Positions 8,620-17,348 of a stretch of 64,000 bases of DNA are shown one piece after another (position 1 is the stretch's first letter; every line of letters begins with the position of its first letter). Position numbers and translations under genes: made by a program. Below the pieces are notes generated by a model, which saw only the letters and a list, made by a program, of their open reading frames with translations, made no database searches and was not told the DNA's origin. The DNA comes from Ignavibacteriaceae bacterium (GTDB lineage: Bacteria > Bacteroidota > Ignavibacteria > Ignavibacteriales > Ignavibacteriaceae), in NCBI GenBank assembly GCA_013388545.1, contig JACAFB010000011.1, positions 1-64,000 of the forward strand, in the 5' to 3' direction.

Positions 8620-10161
8620 ATGACTTTTCAAAGATCTGCCGGAATTCTTCTTCATCCAACTTCTCTGCCCGGTCCTTTTGGAATTGGAGATCTTGGTCCT
8701 GAAATTTTCAGATTTATTGATTTTCTGGATAATGCCGGTCAGAAACTCTGGCAGGTTTTTCCGCTTGGCCCAACCGGCTATGGCGATTCACCTTATCAAT
8801 GTTTCTCCGCATTTGCCGGCAACCCATTATTATTAAGTCCTGAAAAATTGAAGTATGATGGTTTATTAAATGACAATGATTTAAATAATCTTCCGTCATT
8901 TCATCCGCATAAAGTCGATTTTGGCGAAGTCATTGATTTCAAAAAGAGCCTGTATACTAAAGCATTTCAAAATTTTAAGCAGAATGACAGCACGATAAAA
9001 AAATCCTTTGAAAAATTCTGCAGTGAACATTCAGAATGGCTCGATGACTTTGCACTTTTCATGGCCGCTAAAGATTATCACGGCGGTGAACTCTGGACTA
9101 AGTGGGATCGGGGTCTGGTTCTTCGTGATGAGAGATCATTAACAGAATGGCGTGAAAAGCTTTCTGACGAAATTCAGTATCATAAGTTTGTTCAATACTT
9201 TTTCTTCAAGCAGTGGAAAGAAGTTAAAAAGTATGCAAACGAGAAGGGCATTAAAATTATCGGCGATATGCCAATTTATATCGCTTATGATAGTGCAGAT
9301 CTTTGGGCAAATAAAAAACTTTTTACTGTTGATGAAAAGGGAAAACTTCAAACTGTTGCAGGAGTTCCGCCCGATTATTTTAGTCCCACCGGTCAGCTTT
9401 GGGGCAACCCGCTTTATCGCTGGAAGGAAATGGAAAAAGATGATTTTGCCTGGTGGCGAAAAAGATTTTCAGGGTTGATTGAAATGATTGACATTGTTCG
9501 CATCGATCACTTCAGAGGATTTGAAGCTTACTGGGAAGTACCGGGTGATGCTCTAACTGCAGAAAAAGGCAGATGGGTTAAAGCTCCCGGTGATAAATTA
9601 TTTGAAACACTTAAAAGATATCTCGGCGATATTCCGATTCTTGCTGAAGATCTTGGAGTAATTACAAAAGAGGTTGAAACTTTACGTGACAAATTTAACT
9701 TCCCGGGAATGAAAATACTTCAGTTTGCATTTGGACCGGATATGGAAACAAAATTTTTGCCTCACAATTTTGTTCAGAATTGTGTGGTTTATACCGGCTC
9801 ACATGATAATGATACCACCCGGGCTTATTTTGAAAAGGCGAAAACTCAGAATCCTGAGATTTTCAATCACCTTCAAAAATATCTTGGTATTAAATCTGAC
9901 AACATAACTGTTGAACTGATCAGAGCAGCATATGCATCGGTTGCAAACATCGTGATAATTCCGATGCAGGATGTTTTGAATCTTGGCGGAGAAGCAAGAA
10001 TGAACTTTCCCGGTACCCTTGGCGGAAACTGGACCTGGCGATTTACCTGGGATATGATTCCCGATTATCTTGCCAAGGCTTATGCAGAACTTGCTGAGCT
10101 TTATGAGAGACCTCCGAAAAAGAAAAAGAAAGAAGAGAAAATAGAGACTCACGAGGAATAA
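8620..10161 (+). CDS. malQ: 4-alpha-glucanotransferase (amylomaltase, GH77)
   Basis: 513 residues, the usual length of the short bacterial amylomaltases. It transfers alpha-1,4-glucan segments between maltooligosaccharides in the cytoplasm. Landmarks: SAGILLHPTSLPGPFGIGD at the start, SPYQCFSAFAGNP, the catalytic Asp in VRIDHFRG (about D296), the acid/base Glu in ILAEDLG (about E343) and the TGSHDND segment. There is no signal peptide, so it acts inside the cell. The C-terminus carries an added Lys/Glu-rich tail. It lies 12 bases before a TerB-like gene, probably in one transcript. Together with the secreted GH13 and GH57 enzymes elsewhere in this window it suggests alpha-glucan use. Confidence 0.96.
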   Translation: MTFQRSAGILLHPTSLPGPFGIGDLGPEIFRFIDFLDNAGQKLWQVFPLGPTGYGDSPYQCFSAFAGNPLLLSPEKLKYDGLLNDNDLNNLPSFHPHKVDFGEVIDFKKSLYTKAFQNFKQNDSTIKKSFEKFCSEHSEWLDDFALFMAAKDYHGGELWTKWDRGLVLRDERSLTEWREKLSDEIQYHKFVQYFFFKQWKEVKKYANEKGIKIIGDMPIYIAYDSADLWANKKLFTVDEKGKLQTVAGVPPDYFSPTGQLWGNPLYRWKEMEKDDFAWWRKRFSGLIEMIDIVRIDHFRGFEAYWEVPGDALTAEKGRWVKAPGDKLFETLKRYLGDIPILAEDLGVITKEVETLRDKFNFPGMKILQFAFGPDMETKFLPHNFVQNCVVYTGSHDNDTTRAYFEKAKTQNPEIFNHLQKYLGIKSDNITVELIRAAYASVANIVIIPMQDVLNLGGEARMNFPGTLGGNWTWRFTWDMIPDYLAKAYAELAELYERPPKKKKKEEKIETHEE

Positions 10162-10173
10162 AAAAGGAATATT

Positions 10174-10638
10174 ATGCTTGAGTATCTTAAAAAAATATTA
10201 TTCTCAAAAGAAAAATCTGAAGACAGTACCTTCACCGAAAATCACGACAGAAAAATTCAAATAGCTACTTGTGCTTTGCTGGTTGAAATAGCCCGCTCAG
10301 ATCAGATTTATGACGGCGATGAAAGAAAAAATATTATTTCACTTCTGCAGACTAAATTCAACCTCAGTGATGAAGCCGTTCATGATTTAATTGATCTGAG
10401 TGAACAGAGCGTCAGGGAGAGTATCAGTATATATGAATTTATTTCCCCGATAAATGAAACGTTTTCCGCTGATGATAAAAAAGATCTGCTGAAAAATCTT
10501 TGGCGAATAGTTTTTTCGGATAAGAAGCTTGATAAGTACGAAGACAACCTGATGAAAAGAATTGGTGGAATGTTGAATCTTGATCATAAAGAAATCATTG
10601 CTTCAAAGATGATGATTAAACAAGAGTTCGGTTTATAA
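10174..10638 (+). CDS. TerB-like helical protein
   Basis: 154 residues, acidic and helical, without signal peptide or membrane segment. The pattern ATCALLVEIARSDQ, DGDERKNI and DDKKDLLKNLWRIVFSDKKLD fits the TerB fold, including the paired acidic motifs (about residues 45-52 and after ADDKK) that bind metal in that family. AAAGGA precedes the ATG, and malQ ends 12 bases upstream. TerB-like domains are named for tellurite resistance but occur widely with uncertain roles; no other ter genes are visible here, so tellurite resistance should not be assumed. Confidence 0.85.
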   Translation: MLEYLKKILFSKEKSEDSTFTENHDRKIQIATCALLVEIARSDQIYDGDERKNIISLLQTKFNLSDEAVHDLIDLSEQSVRESISIYEFISPINETFSADDKKDLLKNLWRIVFSDKKLDKYEDNLMKRIGGMLNLDHKEIIASKMMIKQEFGL

Positions 10639-10659
10639 ACAATTTGGTTTTGCTGATAG

Positions 10660-11790
10660 TTGTTCGCTTCATATAACTTCAGAAATATCACGGCTTTTTT
10701 TTTGCTTGGATACATTAATCTTCATTATGTATTCAAGTACTCTTCAGTTTATACTCCGTTCCCGGCTTTGGCTGCTTTAATTTTTACATTGAGCTATTTA
10801 ATTTTTCTGGTGGTTATTTACAGGTTTGGCTTTAAAAGTAAATCCTTATTAAATAAGAAATCTTTAGTGTTTTTTTGCTGGATTGCTTTAGCATTATTGT
10901 TTGCTTATACAACTTTTGTCCCGCGTTTTGGAAATATTGGAAGAGCTCCTTCAATTGCCGAATGGTGGGATAGATTTTTTTCAGGCTTGTTTCCGTATAA
11001 TAATTCTCTTACAGCATCTTCTTTCCCGTTTATATTTCTGCTTTCACTTCCTTTGCATCTGATTGGCAAGCTTTCCTATTTGCAATTATTCGGAACCGGA
11101 TTATTCTTCTTTCTTTTATTCAAGTTTTCAAGAAATGTTAATGAGATTTCTGTTAGAATGCTGCTATTGTTTATAAGCCTTGTTTTCTATTACGAGGTTG
11201 CTGTTCATAGTGAGTTGTTCACAAATAGTGTCCTGATCCTTTTCGCAATTCATCTGGCGGAAATCTATTTAAAGCATAATTATAAACTCTCAACTTTCGT
11301 TTTCGTTGCTATTGCTTTTGGGTTTGCAGCTTCAACACGATCGATATTGGGACTCGTAATCGCGATGTATGTTTTTTACAAATTCAAATCAGAACCCTTA
11401 CGTTTATTAACTTTTTCTGTTATGATAATATTGGTGTTTGTTTTTCTGCTTCTTCCATTTGTTTTGTGGGACTGGAATTCATTCCTCGAAGTAGGCCCAT
11501 TCTCAATTCAGTCAAGGCTTTCGGGAATTCCCGCCTGGCTGCCCTTTATTCTGTTTATCGTTTCAATGTATGCGGGTTATAAATCAAAATCTGCGGATGA
11601 TGTTTTTTTCTTTGGCGGAGTAATTCTTTTTGCTTCTGTTATTATTTCTTTAATGATTAAGATTTTTCAATCGGGATTCCAGAATGCGGTGATAGGAGAT
11701 GTTTTTGATCAGGCATATTTAGCGTTTTCAGTTCCTTTCCTGATCCTGAGTGTGAGTTTAGCGGTTAAAAATAAAGCGCCGGCAAAATAA
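10660..11790 (+). CDS. Polytopic membrane protein of unknown function
   Basis: 376 residues read from TTG at 10660, the first usable codon after an in-frame TAG. There is no convincing ribosome site and no in-frame ATG until deep in the protein, so the start is uncertain. About ten hydrophobic segments run through the length, with a periplasmic-looking loop around PRFGNIGRAPSIAEWWDRFFSG. The layout is reminiscent of multi-pass GT-C glycosyltransferases or mannosyltransferases, but I see no decisive catalytic motif. It follows the TerB-like gene by 21 bases. I do not recognise the family. Confidence 0.7.
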   Translation: MFASYNFRNITAFFLLGYINLHYVFKYSSVYTPFPALAALIFTLSYLIFLVVIYRFGFKSKSLLNKKSLVFFCWIALALLFAYTTFVPRFGNIGRAPSIAEWWDRFFSGLFPYNNSLTASSFPFIFLLSLPLHLIGKLSYLQLFGTGLFFFLLFKFSRNVNEISVRMLLLFISLVFYYEVAVHSELFTNSVLILFAIHLAEIYLKHNYKLSTFVFVAIAFGFAASTRSILGLVIAMYVFYKFKSEPLRLLTFSVMIILVFVFLLLPFVLWDWNSFLEVGPFSIQSRLSGIPAWLPFILFIVSMYAGYKSKSADDVFFFGGVILFASVIISLMIKIFQSGFQNAVIGDVFDQAYLAFSVPFLILSVSLAVKNKAPAK

Positions 11791-11818
11791 AAATTCAGCT
11801 GCCGGCACTCTGAAGAAA

Positions 11819-12424
11819 TTATTTTTTTAGTTCTCTTTCTATAGCTGAAATCAATTCGTCGCTTGTTGGTTCAACTTTGCTTTTAAATCTTTTAACTATG
11901 TTTCCTTCATTCGAAATCAGGAATTTTTCAAAGTTCCAGCTCACATCGCCTTTCTCAGTAACTGAATTATTTGTTAGTCTTTCATAAAGCGGAGACCTGT
12001 TTGCACCATTTACATCGATCTTGTCAAAAAGCTTAAAGTCAATATTAAAGTTTGTTGAACAGAATTCTGCAATCTGTTCATTTGTTCCGGGTTCCTGTCC
12101 GCCAAACTGATTGCAGGGAAATCCCAGAACTTCAAATCCCTGATCTCTATATTTATCGTAAATTTCCTGAAGTCCTTTATACTGCTTTGTATAGCCGCAA
12201 TAGCTTGCAACATTAACAATTAAAAGCACTTTTCCATTGTAGGAAGATAGAGGAACGTCATTGTTGTCCATATCTTTAACAACAATATCGTAAATATTGT
12301 TATTCATTTTGTCTCCCGAAGTTAATAATTCTGATTTTGAGTTCTGATCGCCGCTTTTCGCTATCATAAATGTTAATCCGAATGCGGTTACGATCGAAAT
12401 GGTAATTAAAAGAAAGTATCGCAT
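11819..12424 (-). CDS. Glutathione peroxidase-family thiol peroxidase, membrane-anchored or exported
   Basis: 201 residues. The catalytic Cys is in VNVASYCGYT (the Cys form, not selenocysteine), followed by the family motifs LGFPCNQFGGQEPG and WNFEKFLI. The second Cys in FPCNQF and a third in AEFCSTNF fit the thioredoxin-dependent subgroup. An N-terminal hydrophobic stretch (about residues 4-22) absent from most cytoplasmic members suggests export or anchoring in the inner membrane. It would reduce peroxides. A ribosome site (GGAG) lies just upstream of the start. It converges with the membrane protein gene 28 bases away; no strong terminator was seen between them. Confidence 0.93.
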   Translation of the reverse strand: MRYFLLITISIVTAFGLTFMIAKSGDQNSKSELLTSGDKMNNNIYDIVVKDMDNNDVPLSSYNGKVLLIVNVASYCGYTKQYKGLQEIYDKYRDQGFEVLGFPCNQFGGQEPGTNEQIAEFCSTNFNIDFKLFDKIDVNGANRSPLYERLTNNSVTEKGDVSWNFEKFLISNEGNIVKRFKSKVEPTSDELISAIERELKK

Positions 12425-12759
12425 AATTTTATCTCCTTTACTTTGCCCAACATAATTAGATTATCATAAGTTCAAATTTATGATTTGTTCAGGAATAAAA
12501 ATTAAGTGTGGCCGATTTCACTCATTTTAGAATTAATTAGCACTAAAGCACCCGGCAAAAATTTCTACTCAGCGTGAAATGAGAAATCTTATTTCTTACG
12601 TTTAGTTTGCATTAAAAATTATGTTTAACAGCAATAAGATTAACCTTCAGAATTATTTCGCACCGGTAAATAGAACAGAAAAAAGTTTAGTGATTAGCTG
12701 TCTCTGCATCAAAACTGTAAAATCCCACAAACGAATGTAAACCGGAAATGGGGTAAATT
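12425..12759. other. 335-base intergenic region with a spaced inverted repeat
   Basis: This region separates two divergently transcribed genes and must hold both promoters. GATTTCACTCATTT at 12514-12527 is matched by AAATGAGAAATC at 12577-12588 with a 2-base bulge and about 49 bases between, so an RNA stem or paired operator is possible. No open reading frame, tRNA or riboswitch that I know is visible. Confidence 0.4.
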
Positions 12760-13365
12760 ATGGAAAAAATATTTTTCTCTAACCTTAGTCAATATTTTCT
12801 TTTAACCCTAATCTCACTCATACTCTTTGCAGCAAGCTGCGACACAATAGAGCCGCCGCCGCCAGGTGTAAAAAAACCTACATTAACTCTTGAGCAGGAT
12901 GAAGTGACTCGTACTGAAGTGTGGTTAAAGTTAACAACAAAAGATTTAACATTACCTGCAGAACTAACATTAAAGCAATATAATCCTAACGCTAATTCGC
13001 TCTCTCAAATATTTGTACTCAATACTCAAGACTCACTGCTCTACATAGATTCACTTCTTCCAAACCAAAACTATTCTTTCCAAGTATCCAGCATCCAGCA
13101 TCAGGTATCCAGTGTCAATCAACAAGTTACCACGCTTGATACCACAAGCCACAACTTTACCTGGCAAAGCTGGGAGTTTGGGCAGCACAGCAGCAGCAGT
13201 ATCAAATATATTAACAGCACACTCTCAGGTACCGCTTGTGATTACACAACTTATTCAACAATATCAGGCAGCAGCGGTTTTATTCAAAATATAAAACCTT
13301 TTCTCGGCTGTAAAGAAAATGATTCTGGTGAAATAATAAACTGTCAATTAATGAGAAAGAGATGA
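12760..13365 (+). CDS. Probable truncated lipoprotein
   Basis: 201 residues. A lipoprotein signal ends at Cys27 (LFAASCDT), followed by a Pro-rich linker and a fibronectin-like region (about 35-110). Residues about 112-125 read SSIQHQVSSVNQQV, encoded by a locally repetitive stretch around 13086-13118. The segment TTSHNFTWQSWEFGQHSSS resembles the start of the beta-propeller part of a larger lipoprotein family that I recall from Ignavibacteria; here the sequence then changes to an unrelated Ser/Thr-rich tail and stops. I therefore suspect loss of the main domain. It has a start codon and a plausible ribosome site, so it may still be made. Function unknown. Confidence 0.6.
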   Translation: MEKIFFSNLSQYFLLTLISLILFAASCDTIEPPPPGVKKPTLTLEQDEVTRTEVWLKLTTKDLTLPAELTLKQYNPNANSLSQIFVLNTQDSLLYIDSLLPNQNYSFQVSSIQHQVSSVNQQVTTLDTTSHNFTWQSWEFGQHSSSSIKYINSTLSGTACDYTTYSTISGSSGFIQNIKPFLGCKENDSGEIINCQLMRKR

Positions 13366-13391
13366 CATCTGCTTATAAGATGCCATCTCTT
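13357..13391 (+). terminator. Long hairpin overlapping a stop codon
   Basis: A 14-bp stem (13357-13370 with 13378-13391, one mismatch) with a 7-base loop contains the TGA of the lipoprotein gene in its left arm. The following T-run is weak (TATTTAT). It probably terminates this gene. Confidence 0.55.
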
Positions 13392-13432
13392 ATTTATCAG
13401 CTAAATAATTTCATCTGATGAAATAAAAATAA

Positions 13433-14410
13433 TCAGCTCGTTAAAGCGGCAATTGATGCTGTGTTAACTATATCTTCAACGCTGCAGCCGCGGCTCAAAT
13501 CAAAAAATGGTTTCCTTAATCCCTGTACCATCGGTCCGACAGCTTCCGCTTTACCCCATCGCTGGGCAATTTTATATCCAATATTACCGGCATTCAGATC
13601 AGGAAATATTAGCACATTTGCACGACCGGCAACATTGCTTCCGGGTGCTTTCTTTTTACCGATTGATTCTATAATTGCAGCGTCAAACTGCAGCTCGCCG
13701 TCTATAACCAGGTCGGGACGCTTTTGTTTAACCAGATTCGTAGCTTCAAGTACTTTGTCAATCATCTCATGAGCGGCACTTCCTTTAGTAGAGAATGAAA
13801 GCATTGCAATGAATGGATCCTCTCCGGTAAGTTTTTTGTGATTGTCGGCTGTGGAAATAGCTATGTCACCAAGCTGCTTTGCATCGGGGAAAGGTACCAC
13901 AGCACAGTCGGCAAAGCTGTAGGTTTTTTCGGGGAAGCACATTAAAAAGAAACTTGATACAATTGAAATTCCTTCAGGCATCCCGATACATTGAATTCCT
14001 GCTTTTAGTACATCGGCTGTTGATGCGAATGAACCGGCAACGCTTCCCTCAGCCATTCCTTCTTTAACCATCATAGCACCGAAGAATAAATCTCTTTTCA
14101 ATGTTTCATGAGCCTGCTCAATCGTGATGCCTTTGTGTTTTCTCAGGTTATAAAAGATATTCGCGAAATCGCTCAGCTTCTCTGATTTCAAAGGATCGAT
14201 TATTCGGATGCCCGTTAAATCAAGCGATAATTTTTTCGCATCGTCTCTTATTTTATCCTCATTGCCAAGCGTGATAACAGAAACAATCTTTTCTTTCAGT
14301 AGAATTGATGCTGCTTTTAATACACGTTCGTCGTGAGATTCAGGTAAAACGATAGTTCTCTTTTTTTGTGATGCTTTTTCTTTGATTTGTTTTAATAAAG
14401 GTATTTCCAT
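13433..14410 (-). CDS. pta: Phosphate acetyltransferase
   Basis: 325 residues, the size of the single-domain Pta enzymes. It interconverts acetyl-CoA and acetyl phosphate in the cytoplasm. Family features: TIVLPESHDERVLKAA near the N-terminus, KGMAEGSVAGS-type centre (KEGMAEGSVAGSFA), SFADCAVVPFPDA, MLSFSTKGSA and the C-terminal PDLNAGNIGYKIAQRWG. No acetate kinase gene is adjacent, so the partner lies elsewhere if present. The gene converges with the truncated lipoprotein and is divergent from yggS across a 242-base gap. Confidence 0.95.
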   Translation of the reverse strand: MEIPLLKQIKEKASQKKRTIVLPESHDERVLKAASILLKEKIVSVITLGNEDKIRDDAKKLSLDLTGIRIIDPLKSEKLSDFANIFYNLRKHKGITIEQAHETLKRDLFFGAMMVKEGMAEGSVAGSFASTADVLKAGIQCIGMPEGISIVSSFFLMCFPEKTYSFADCAVVPFPDAKQLGDIAISTADNHKKLTGEDPFIAMLSFSTKGSAAHEMIDKVLEATNLVKQKRPDLVIDGELQFDAAIIESIGKKKAPGSNVAGRANVLIFPDLNAGNIGYKIAQRWGKAEAVGPMVQGLRKPFFDLSRGCSVEDIVNTASIAALTS

Positions 14411-14592
14411 ATTAGCTCCGGATTTTTACAATATTTCTTTATCAAAACTAATTAAAAAAAGTTTCAAATTGTTTGATGATTGCTAACTAATAACTGATTG
14501 ATTGTTTACTTTTTAATCGAAATAAAGGTAATTTTAATCATTAGCTGATATATGGCTCAGGCTGGTTATAAATAGATTTTAATTGATTAAAG

Positions 14593-14622
14593 TTGACTTA
14601 ATAAATTGATTTTTGGTATTAA
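14593..14622 (+). promoter_or_regulatory. Candidate housekeeping promoter for the yggS-divIVA cluster
   Basis: TTGACT and TATTAA are separated by 18 bases, 30 bases before the yggS start. Both boxes are close to the sigma-70 consensus. This is a motif match in AT-rich DNA, so moderate confidence only. Confidence 0.4.
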
Positions 14623-14652
14623 AACTAATACATTCACACTCTTAATTTTGAA

Positions 14653-15354
14653 ATGATTGCAGAAAATATTAAAAAGTTACGTCAAAGCATTTCTGAAATT
14701 TGTCGAAATGTTTCCCGTAATCCTGAAGAAATAAAGCTTATTGCTGTTTCAAAATTCTTCGGGGCTAAGGAAATAATGGAGGCTTTCAGGAATGGTATAA
14801 CCGACTTTGGCGAAAACAAAGCTCAGGAACTTGAAATTAAATTTGATAATATTCCTGAAAAGATTAACTGGCACTTTATAGGTACACTTCAAAAAAATAA
14901 AGTTAAAACTGCCGTTAAATGTGCCGGGATTATTCACTCTGTAGATTCGCTCATACTTGCTGAGGAGATAAATAAACGAGCTAAGCTGCTTGAAAAAAAA
15001 CAGCAGGTGCTTTTACAGATGAAGACTTCTTATGAGGATTCAAAGTTCGGTATATCTTCCGAAGATGAATTGATCAGAATTGCTGATTTTTGCATGGCTT
15101 CTTCAAATATCGATTTGTTGGGGCTAATGACTATGGCTCCTTTAACAGATGATGAAAAAATAATAAGAGATTCCTTTTCATCTCTGCGGAATTTAATGGA
15201 TAAACTGAACGTGCAGGGATTCAAACTAAAAGAGCTTTCAATGGGAATGACGAGTGATTATAAGATAGCAATTGAAGAAGGATCAACTATGTTGAGAATA
15301 GGTTCTGCAATATTTGGAGAACGGGATTATTCAAAAAGCTGGAGAGAGTTATGA
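14653..15354 (+). CDS. yggS: PLP homeostasis protein (YggS/YlmE/PROSC family)
   Basis: 233 residues forming a single-domain PLP-binding barrel. The PLP lysine is in LIAVSKFFG (about K34), followed by FGENKAQEL, NWHFIGTLQKNK and the C-terminal LSMGMTSDYKIAIEEGSTMLRIGSAIFG with its phosphate-binding Ser/Thr and Gly residues. The family controls free pyridoxal phosphate rather than catalysing a classical reaction. Its last four bases overlap the start of divIVA (ATGA). In Firmicutes the same gene (ylmE) precedes sepF and divIVA; here it directly adjoins divIVA. Confidence 0.95.
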   Translation: MIAENIKKLRQSISEICRNVSRNPEEIKLIAVSKFFGAKEIMEAFRNGITDFGENKAQELEIKFDNIPEKINWHFIGTLQKNKVKTAVKCAGIIHSVDSLILAEEINKRAKLLEKKQQVLLQMKTSYEDSKFGISSEDELIRIADFCMASSNIDLLGLMTMAPLTDDEKIIRDSFSSLRNLMDKLNVQGFKLKELSMGMTSDYKIAIEEGSTMLRIGSAIFGERDYSKSWREL

Positions 15355-15887
15355 GAATTTCCCCTCTGAGCATTAAACGCCAGGAGTTTAAAAAAGTATT
15401 ACGCGGCTACGATGCTGAGGAAGTCCACGCTTTCCTCTCAAAACTTTCTGACGAGGTTGAAGAAATTCAGCTTGAAAATGATTCGCTTAAAAAGCAGCTT
15501 GAACAGGCAAATGACAGAATTGCAGAATTTGTTAAGATCGAAAAAAATCTTCAGGAAACATTGTTAAAAGCTCAGGAATCTTCTTCGAAATCAATTGAGT
15601 CAACTAAAAAGCAAACAAACCTGATGATTAAAGAAGCAGAAATCAAAGCAGCACAGATAATTGAAAAAGCCCGTGAAAGCACAAATGAAATCAGGAATGC
15701 CGTTATCCGTTTGCGTGAAGAAAAGGACCTCCTGATAGCCAGGCTGAAATCAATTGTTAATTCGCAGGCACAGCTTTTAGAAATGAAAGTGTCGGATGCA
15801 GGCTCTGAAAATGTTGAAGCACCTCAGATAGAGCAGCAGAAAAAAACAGATATTGATGTTGATGAGATAGTAAAAAGATTACTTTAG
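15351..15887 (+). CDS. DivIVA-domain coiled-coil protein
   Basis: 178 residues. The N-terminal segment SPLSIKRQEFKKVLRGYDAEEVHAFLSKL (about 4-32) is the membrane-binding DivIVA head: the first block is followed by GYDAEEV, the hallmark of the family. Residues about 35-145 form a long heptad coiled coil rich in Glu and Lys, and the tail is acidic. DivIVA proteins recognise negatively curved membrane and organise poles or septa, mainly in Gram-positive bacteria, so a copy in a diderm with T9SS is notable. Translation is coupled to yggS by a 4-base overlap and the PNP gene starts 5 bases later. Confidence 0.92.
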   Translation: MRISPLSIKRQEFKKVLRGYDAEEVHAFLSKLSDEVEEIQLENDSLKKQLEQANDRIAEFVKIEKNLQETLLKAQESSSKSIESTKKQTNLMIKEAEIKAAQIIEKARESTNEIRNAVIRLREEKDLLIARLKSIVNSQAQLLEMKVSDAGSENVEAPQIEQQKKTDIDVDEIVKRLL

Positions 15888-15891
15888 AATT

Positions 15892-16713
15892 ATGAGTGAA
15901 CTGGTAAACAAAATAAAAGAAACACTCGCTGTTATTGAAAAATTAACTACGGATAAATACCCTGTCGGAATTATTCTCGGAACGGGTTTAGGCGGGCTTG
16001 TTAAAGAAATCAAGATAGTTCACGAAATTGATTATGCTCACCTTCCTCATTTTCCTCTTTCAACTGTTGAATCTCACGTTGGCAGATTGATTTTTGGTTC
16101 AATAGGGAACAAGAAAGTCGTGGCAATGCAGGGAAGATTTCATTACTATGAAGGTTACTCGATGCAGCAGATTACTTATCCTGTTCGCGTAATGAAGTTC
16201 CTTGGAGTTGATACACTTCTGGTTTCAAATGCCTGCGGTGGAATGAATCCGCTTTTCAGAAAAGGCGACATAATGATAATGGTTGATCACATTAATTTAC
16301 TCGGCGATAATCCTCTTATCGGGAAAAATGAAGATGAACTTGGTCCAAGATTTCCGGATATGAGTGAGCCTTATGATAAAAATCTTATTGATCTTGCCGA
16401 AGATGTTGCCCTTGAAAATAAAATAAAAGTTCAGAAAGGTGTTTATGTAGCAGTCCCCGGTCCTAATCTCGAAACAAAAGCTGAATACCGCTTTCTCAGA
16501 ACAATAGGTGCAGATGTTGTGGGAATGTCAACCGTTCCCGAAAATATTGTGGCAAACCATATGGGCATTAAAGTTCTGGGATTCAGCATTATAACTGATG
16601 AATGTTTCCCCGAATCTTTAAAACCTGTAAACGTAACTGAGATTATTGAAACAGCAGCACGTGCTGAACCTAAAATGACCCTGATAATGAAAGAAGTAAT
16701 CAAGAGGTTGTGA
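15892..16713 (+). CDS. Purine nucleoside phosphorylase (trimeric PNP-I type)
   Basis: 273 residues. It splits purine nucleosides with phosphate into the free base and ribose-1-phosphate in the cytoplasm. Motifs: IILGTGLGG (phosphate loop, about 28-35), STVESHVG, GRFHYYEGY, SNACGGMNP and GPNLETKAEYRF. Near the C-terminus the base-recognition segment reads SIITDECFPE, with Asp where the mammalian trimeric enzyme has Asn243; this could affect base preference. The gene lies within the division/translation cluster: divIVA ends 5 bases upstream and the next gene starts on the last base of its stop codon (TGATG). Confidence 0.93.
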   Translation: MSELVNKIKETLAVIEKLTTDKYPVGIILGTGLGGLVKEIKIVHEIDYAHLPHFPLSTVESHVGRLIFGSIGNKKVVAMQGRFHYYEGYSMQQITYPVRVMKFLGVDTLLVSNACGGMNPLFRKGDIMIMVDHINLLGDNPLIGKNEDELGPRFPDMSEPYDKNLIDLAEDVALENKIKVQKGVYVAVPGPNLETKAEYRFLRTIGADVVGMSTVPENIVANHMGIKVLGFSIITDECFPESLKPVNVTEIIETAARAEPKMTLIMKEVIKRL

Positions 16714-17324
16714 TGGAACTGAAGAAAATATTTAACTACTTGACTCCGCTTTTACTTGGAATATTAATCTTTTCCTCTAACTTTCTGAACACCGGGATAT
16801 TCAATTTCGGAGATAATAATTTTGCTGTATGGTTTATACTTTCGATTTTTTGTTTTGTCTGCGGCTGGTTAATTGGAAAAACACTTAACTGGCATTTTGG
16901 CGGAAAGGTTGTTTTTGCTGTTGTCATTTCAGTAATTTTTATCAGCGTATTGATGATTTCATTTTTCAGGGAATATTTTTCGGCTAACGAATTGCTGACT
17001 GAAAACCTGATTCTTTACAGCCTGCGAAGCATAATGCTTGGGGCAATGGCGTTTTTCGGGATGTCTGTTGTTGAAGTCTTCAGCCTTCAGCGAGAACTTA
17101 ATGCTAATAAAGAAAAAATAATATTCTATGAGCAGAAGCTTACTGATGCAAACAAAGAAGCCGAACTCGAATTACGCGAAGCAAAATTGAAAGCTGACAG
17201 AATATTGTTAGATGCCCAAACTGTTGCGAAAAATATGATTTTAAAGAAAGAACGAATTGAAAAAGAACTGAAAGAATATATACAGGCTGAGCGCGAATTG
17301 ATTAAAAAGTATGAAAATATTTAG
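16713..17324 (+). CDS. Membrane protein with C-terminal coiled coil, unknown family
   Basis: I choose ATG at 16713, which shares a base with the PNP stop; a GTG one codon earlier is also possible. About 203 residues: four hydrophobic segments (about 8-28, 38-56, 64-85, 103-122) followed by a strongly charged coiled coil from about 125 to the end, rich in Lys, Glu and Ala. I do not recognise a named domain. The position between divIVA and ileS is where Firmicutes carry cell-division accessory genes, so a role linked to DivIVA or the cell envelope is tempting, but it rests on context only. Confidence 0.8.
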   Translation: MELKKIFNYLTPLLLGILIFSSNFLNTGIFNFGDNNFAVWFILSIFCFVCGWLIGKTLNWHFGGKVVFAVVISVIFISVLMISFFREYFSANELLTENLILYSLRSIMLGAMAFFGMSVVEVFSLQRELNANKEKIIFYEQKLTDANKEAELELREAKLKADRILLDAQTVAKNMILKKERIEKELKEYIQAERELIKKYENI

Positions 17325-17348
17325 ATCACTTATTCCTTTTAGTATTAA

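Noticed and set aside
10174-10638. Tellurite resistance locus
   Set aside because: Only a TerB-like fold is present; no terC, terD or terZ relatives lie nearby.
11777-11812. GCCGGC pair as a terminator between the membrane protein and peroxidase genes
   Set aside because: The arms are only 6 bases and 15 or more bases apart, and there is no T-run directly after.
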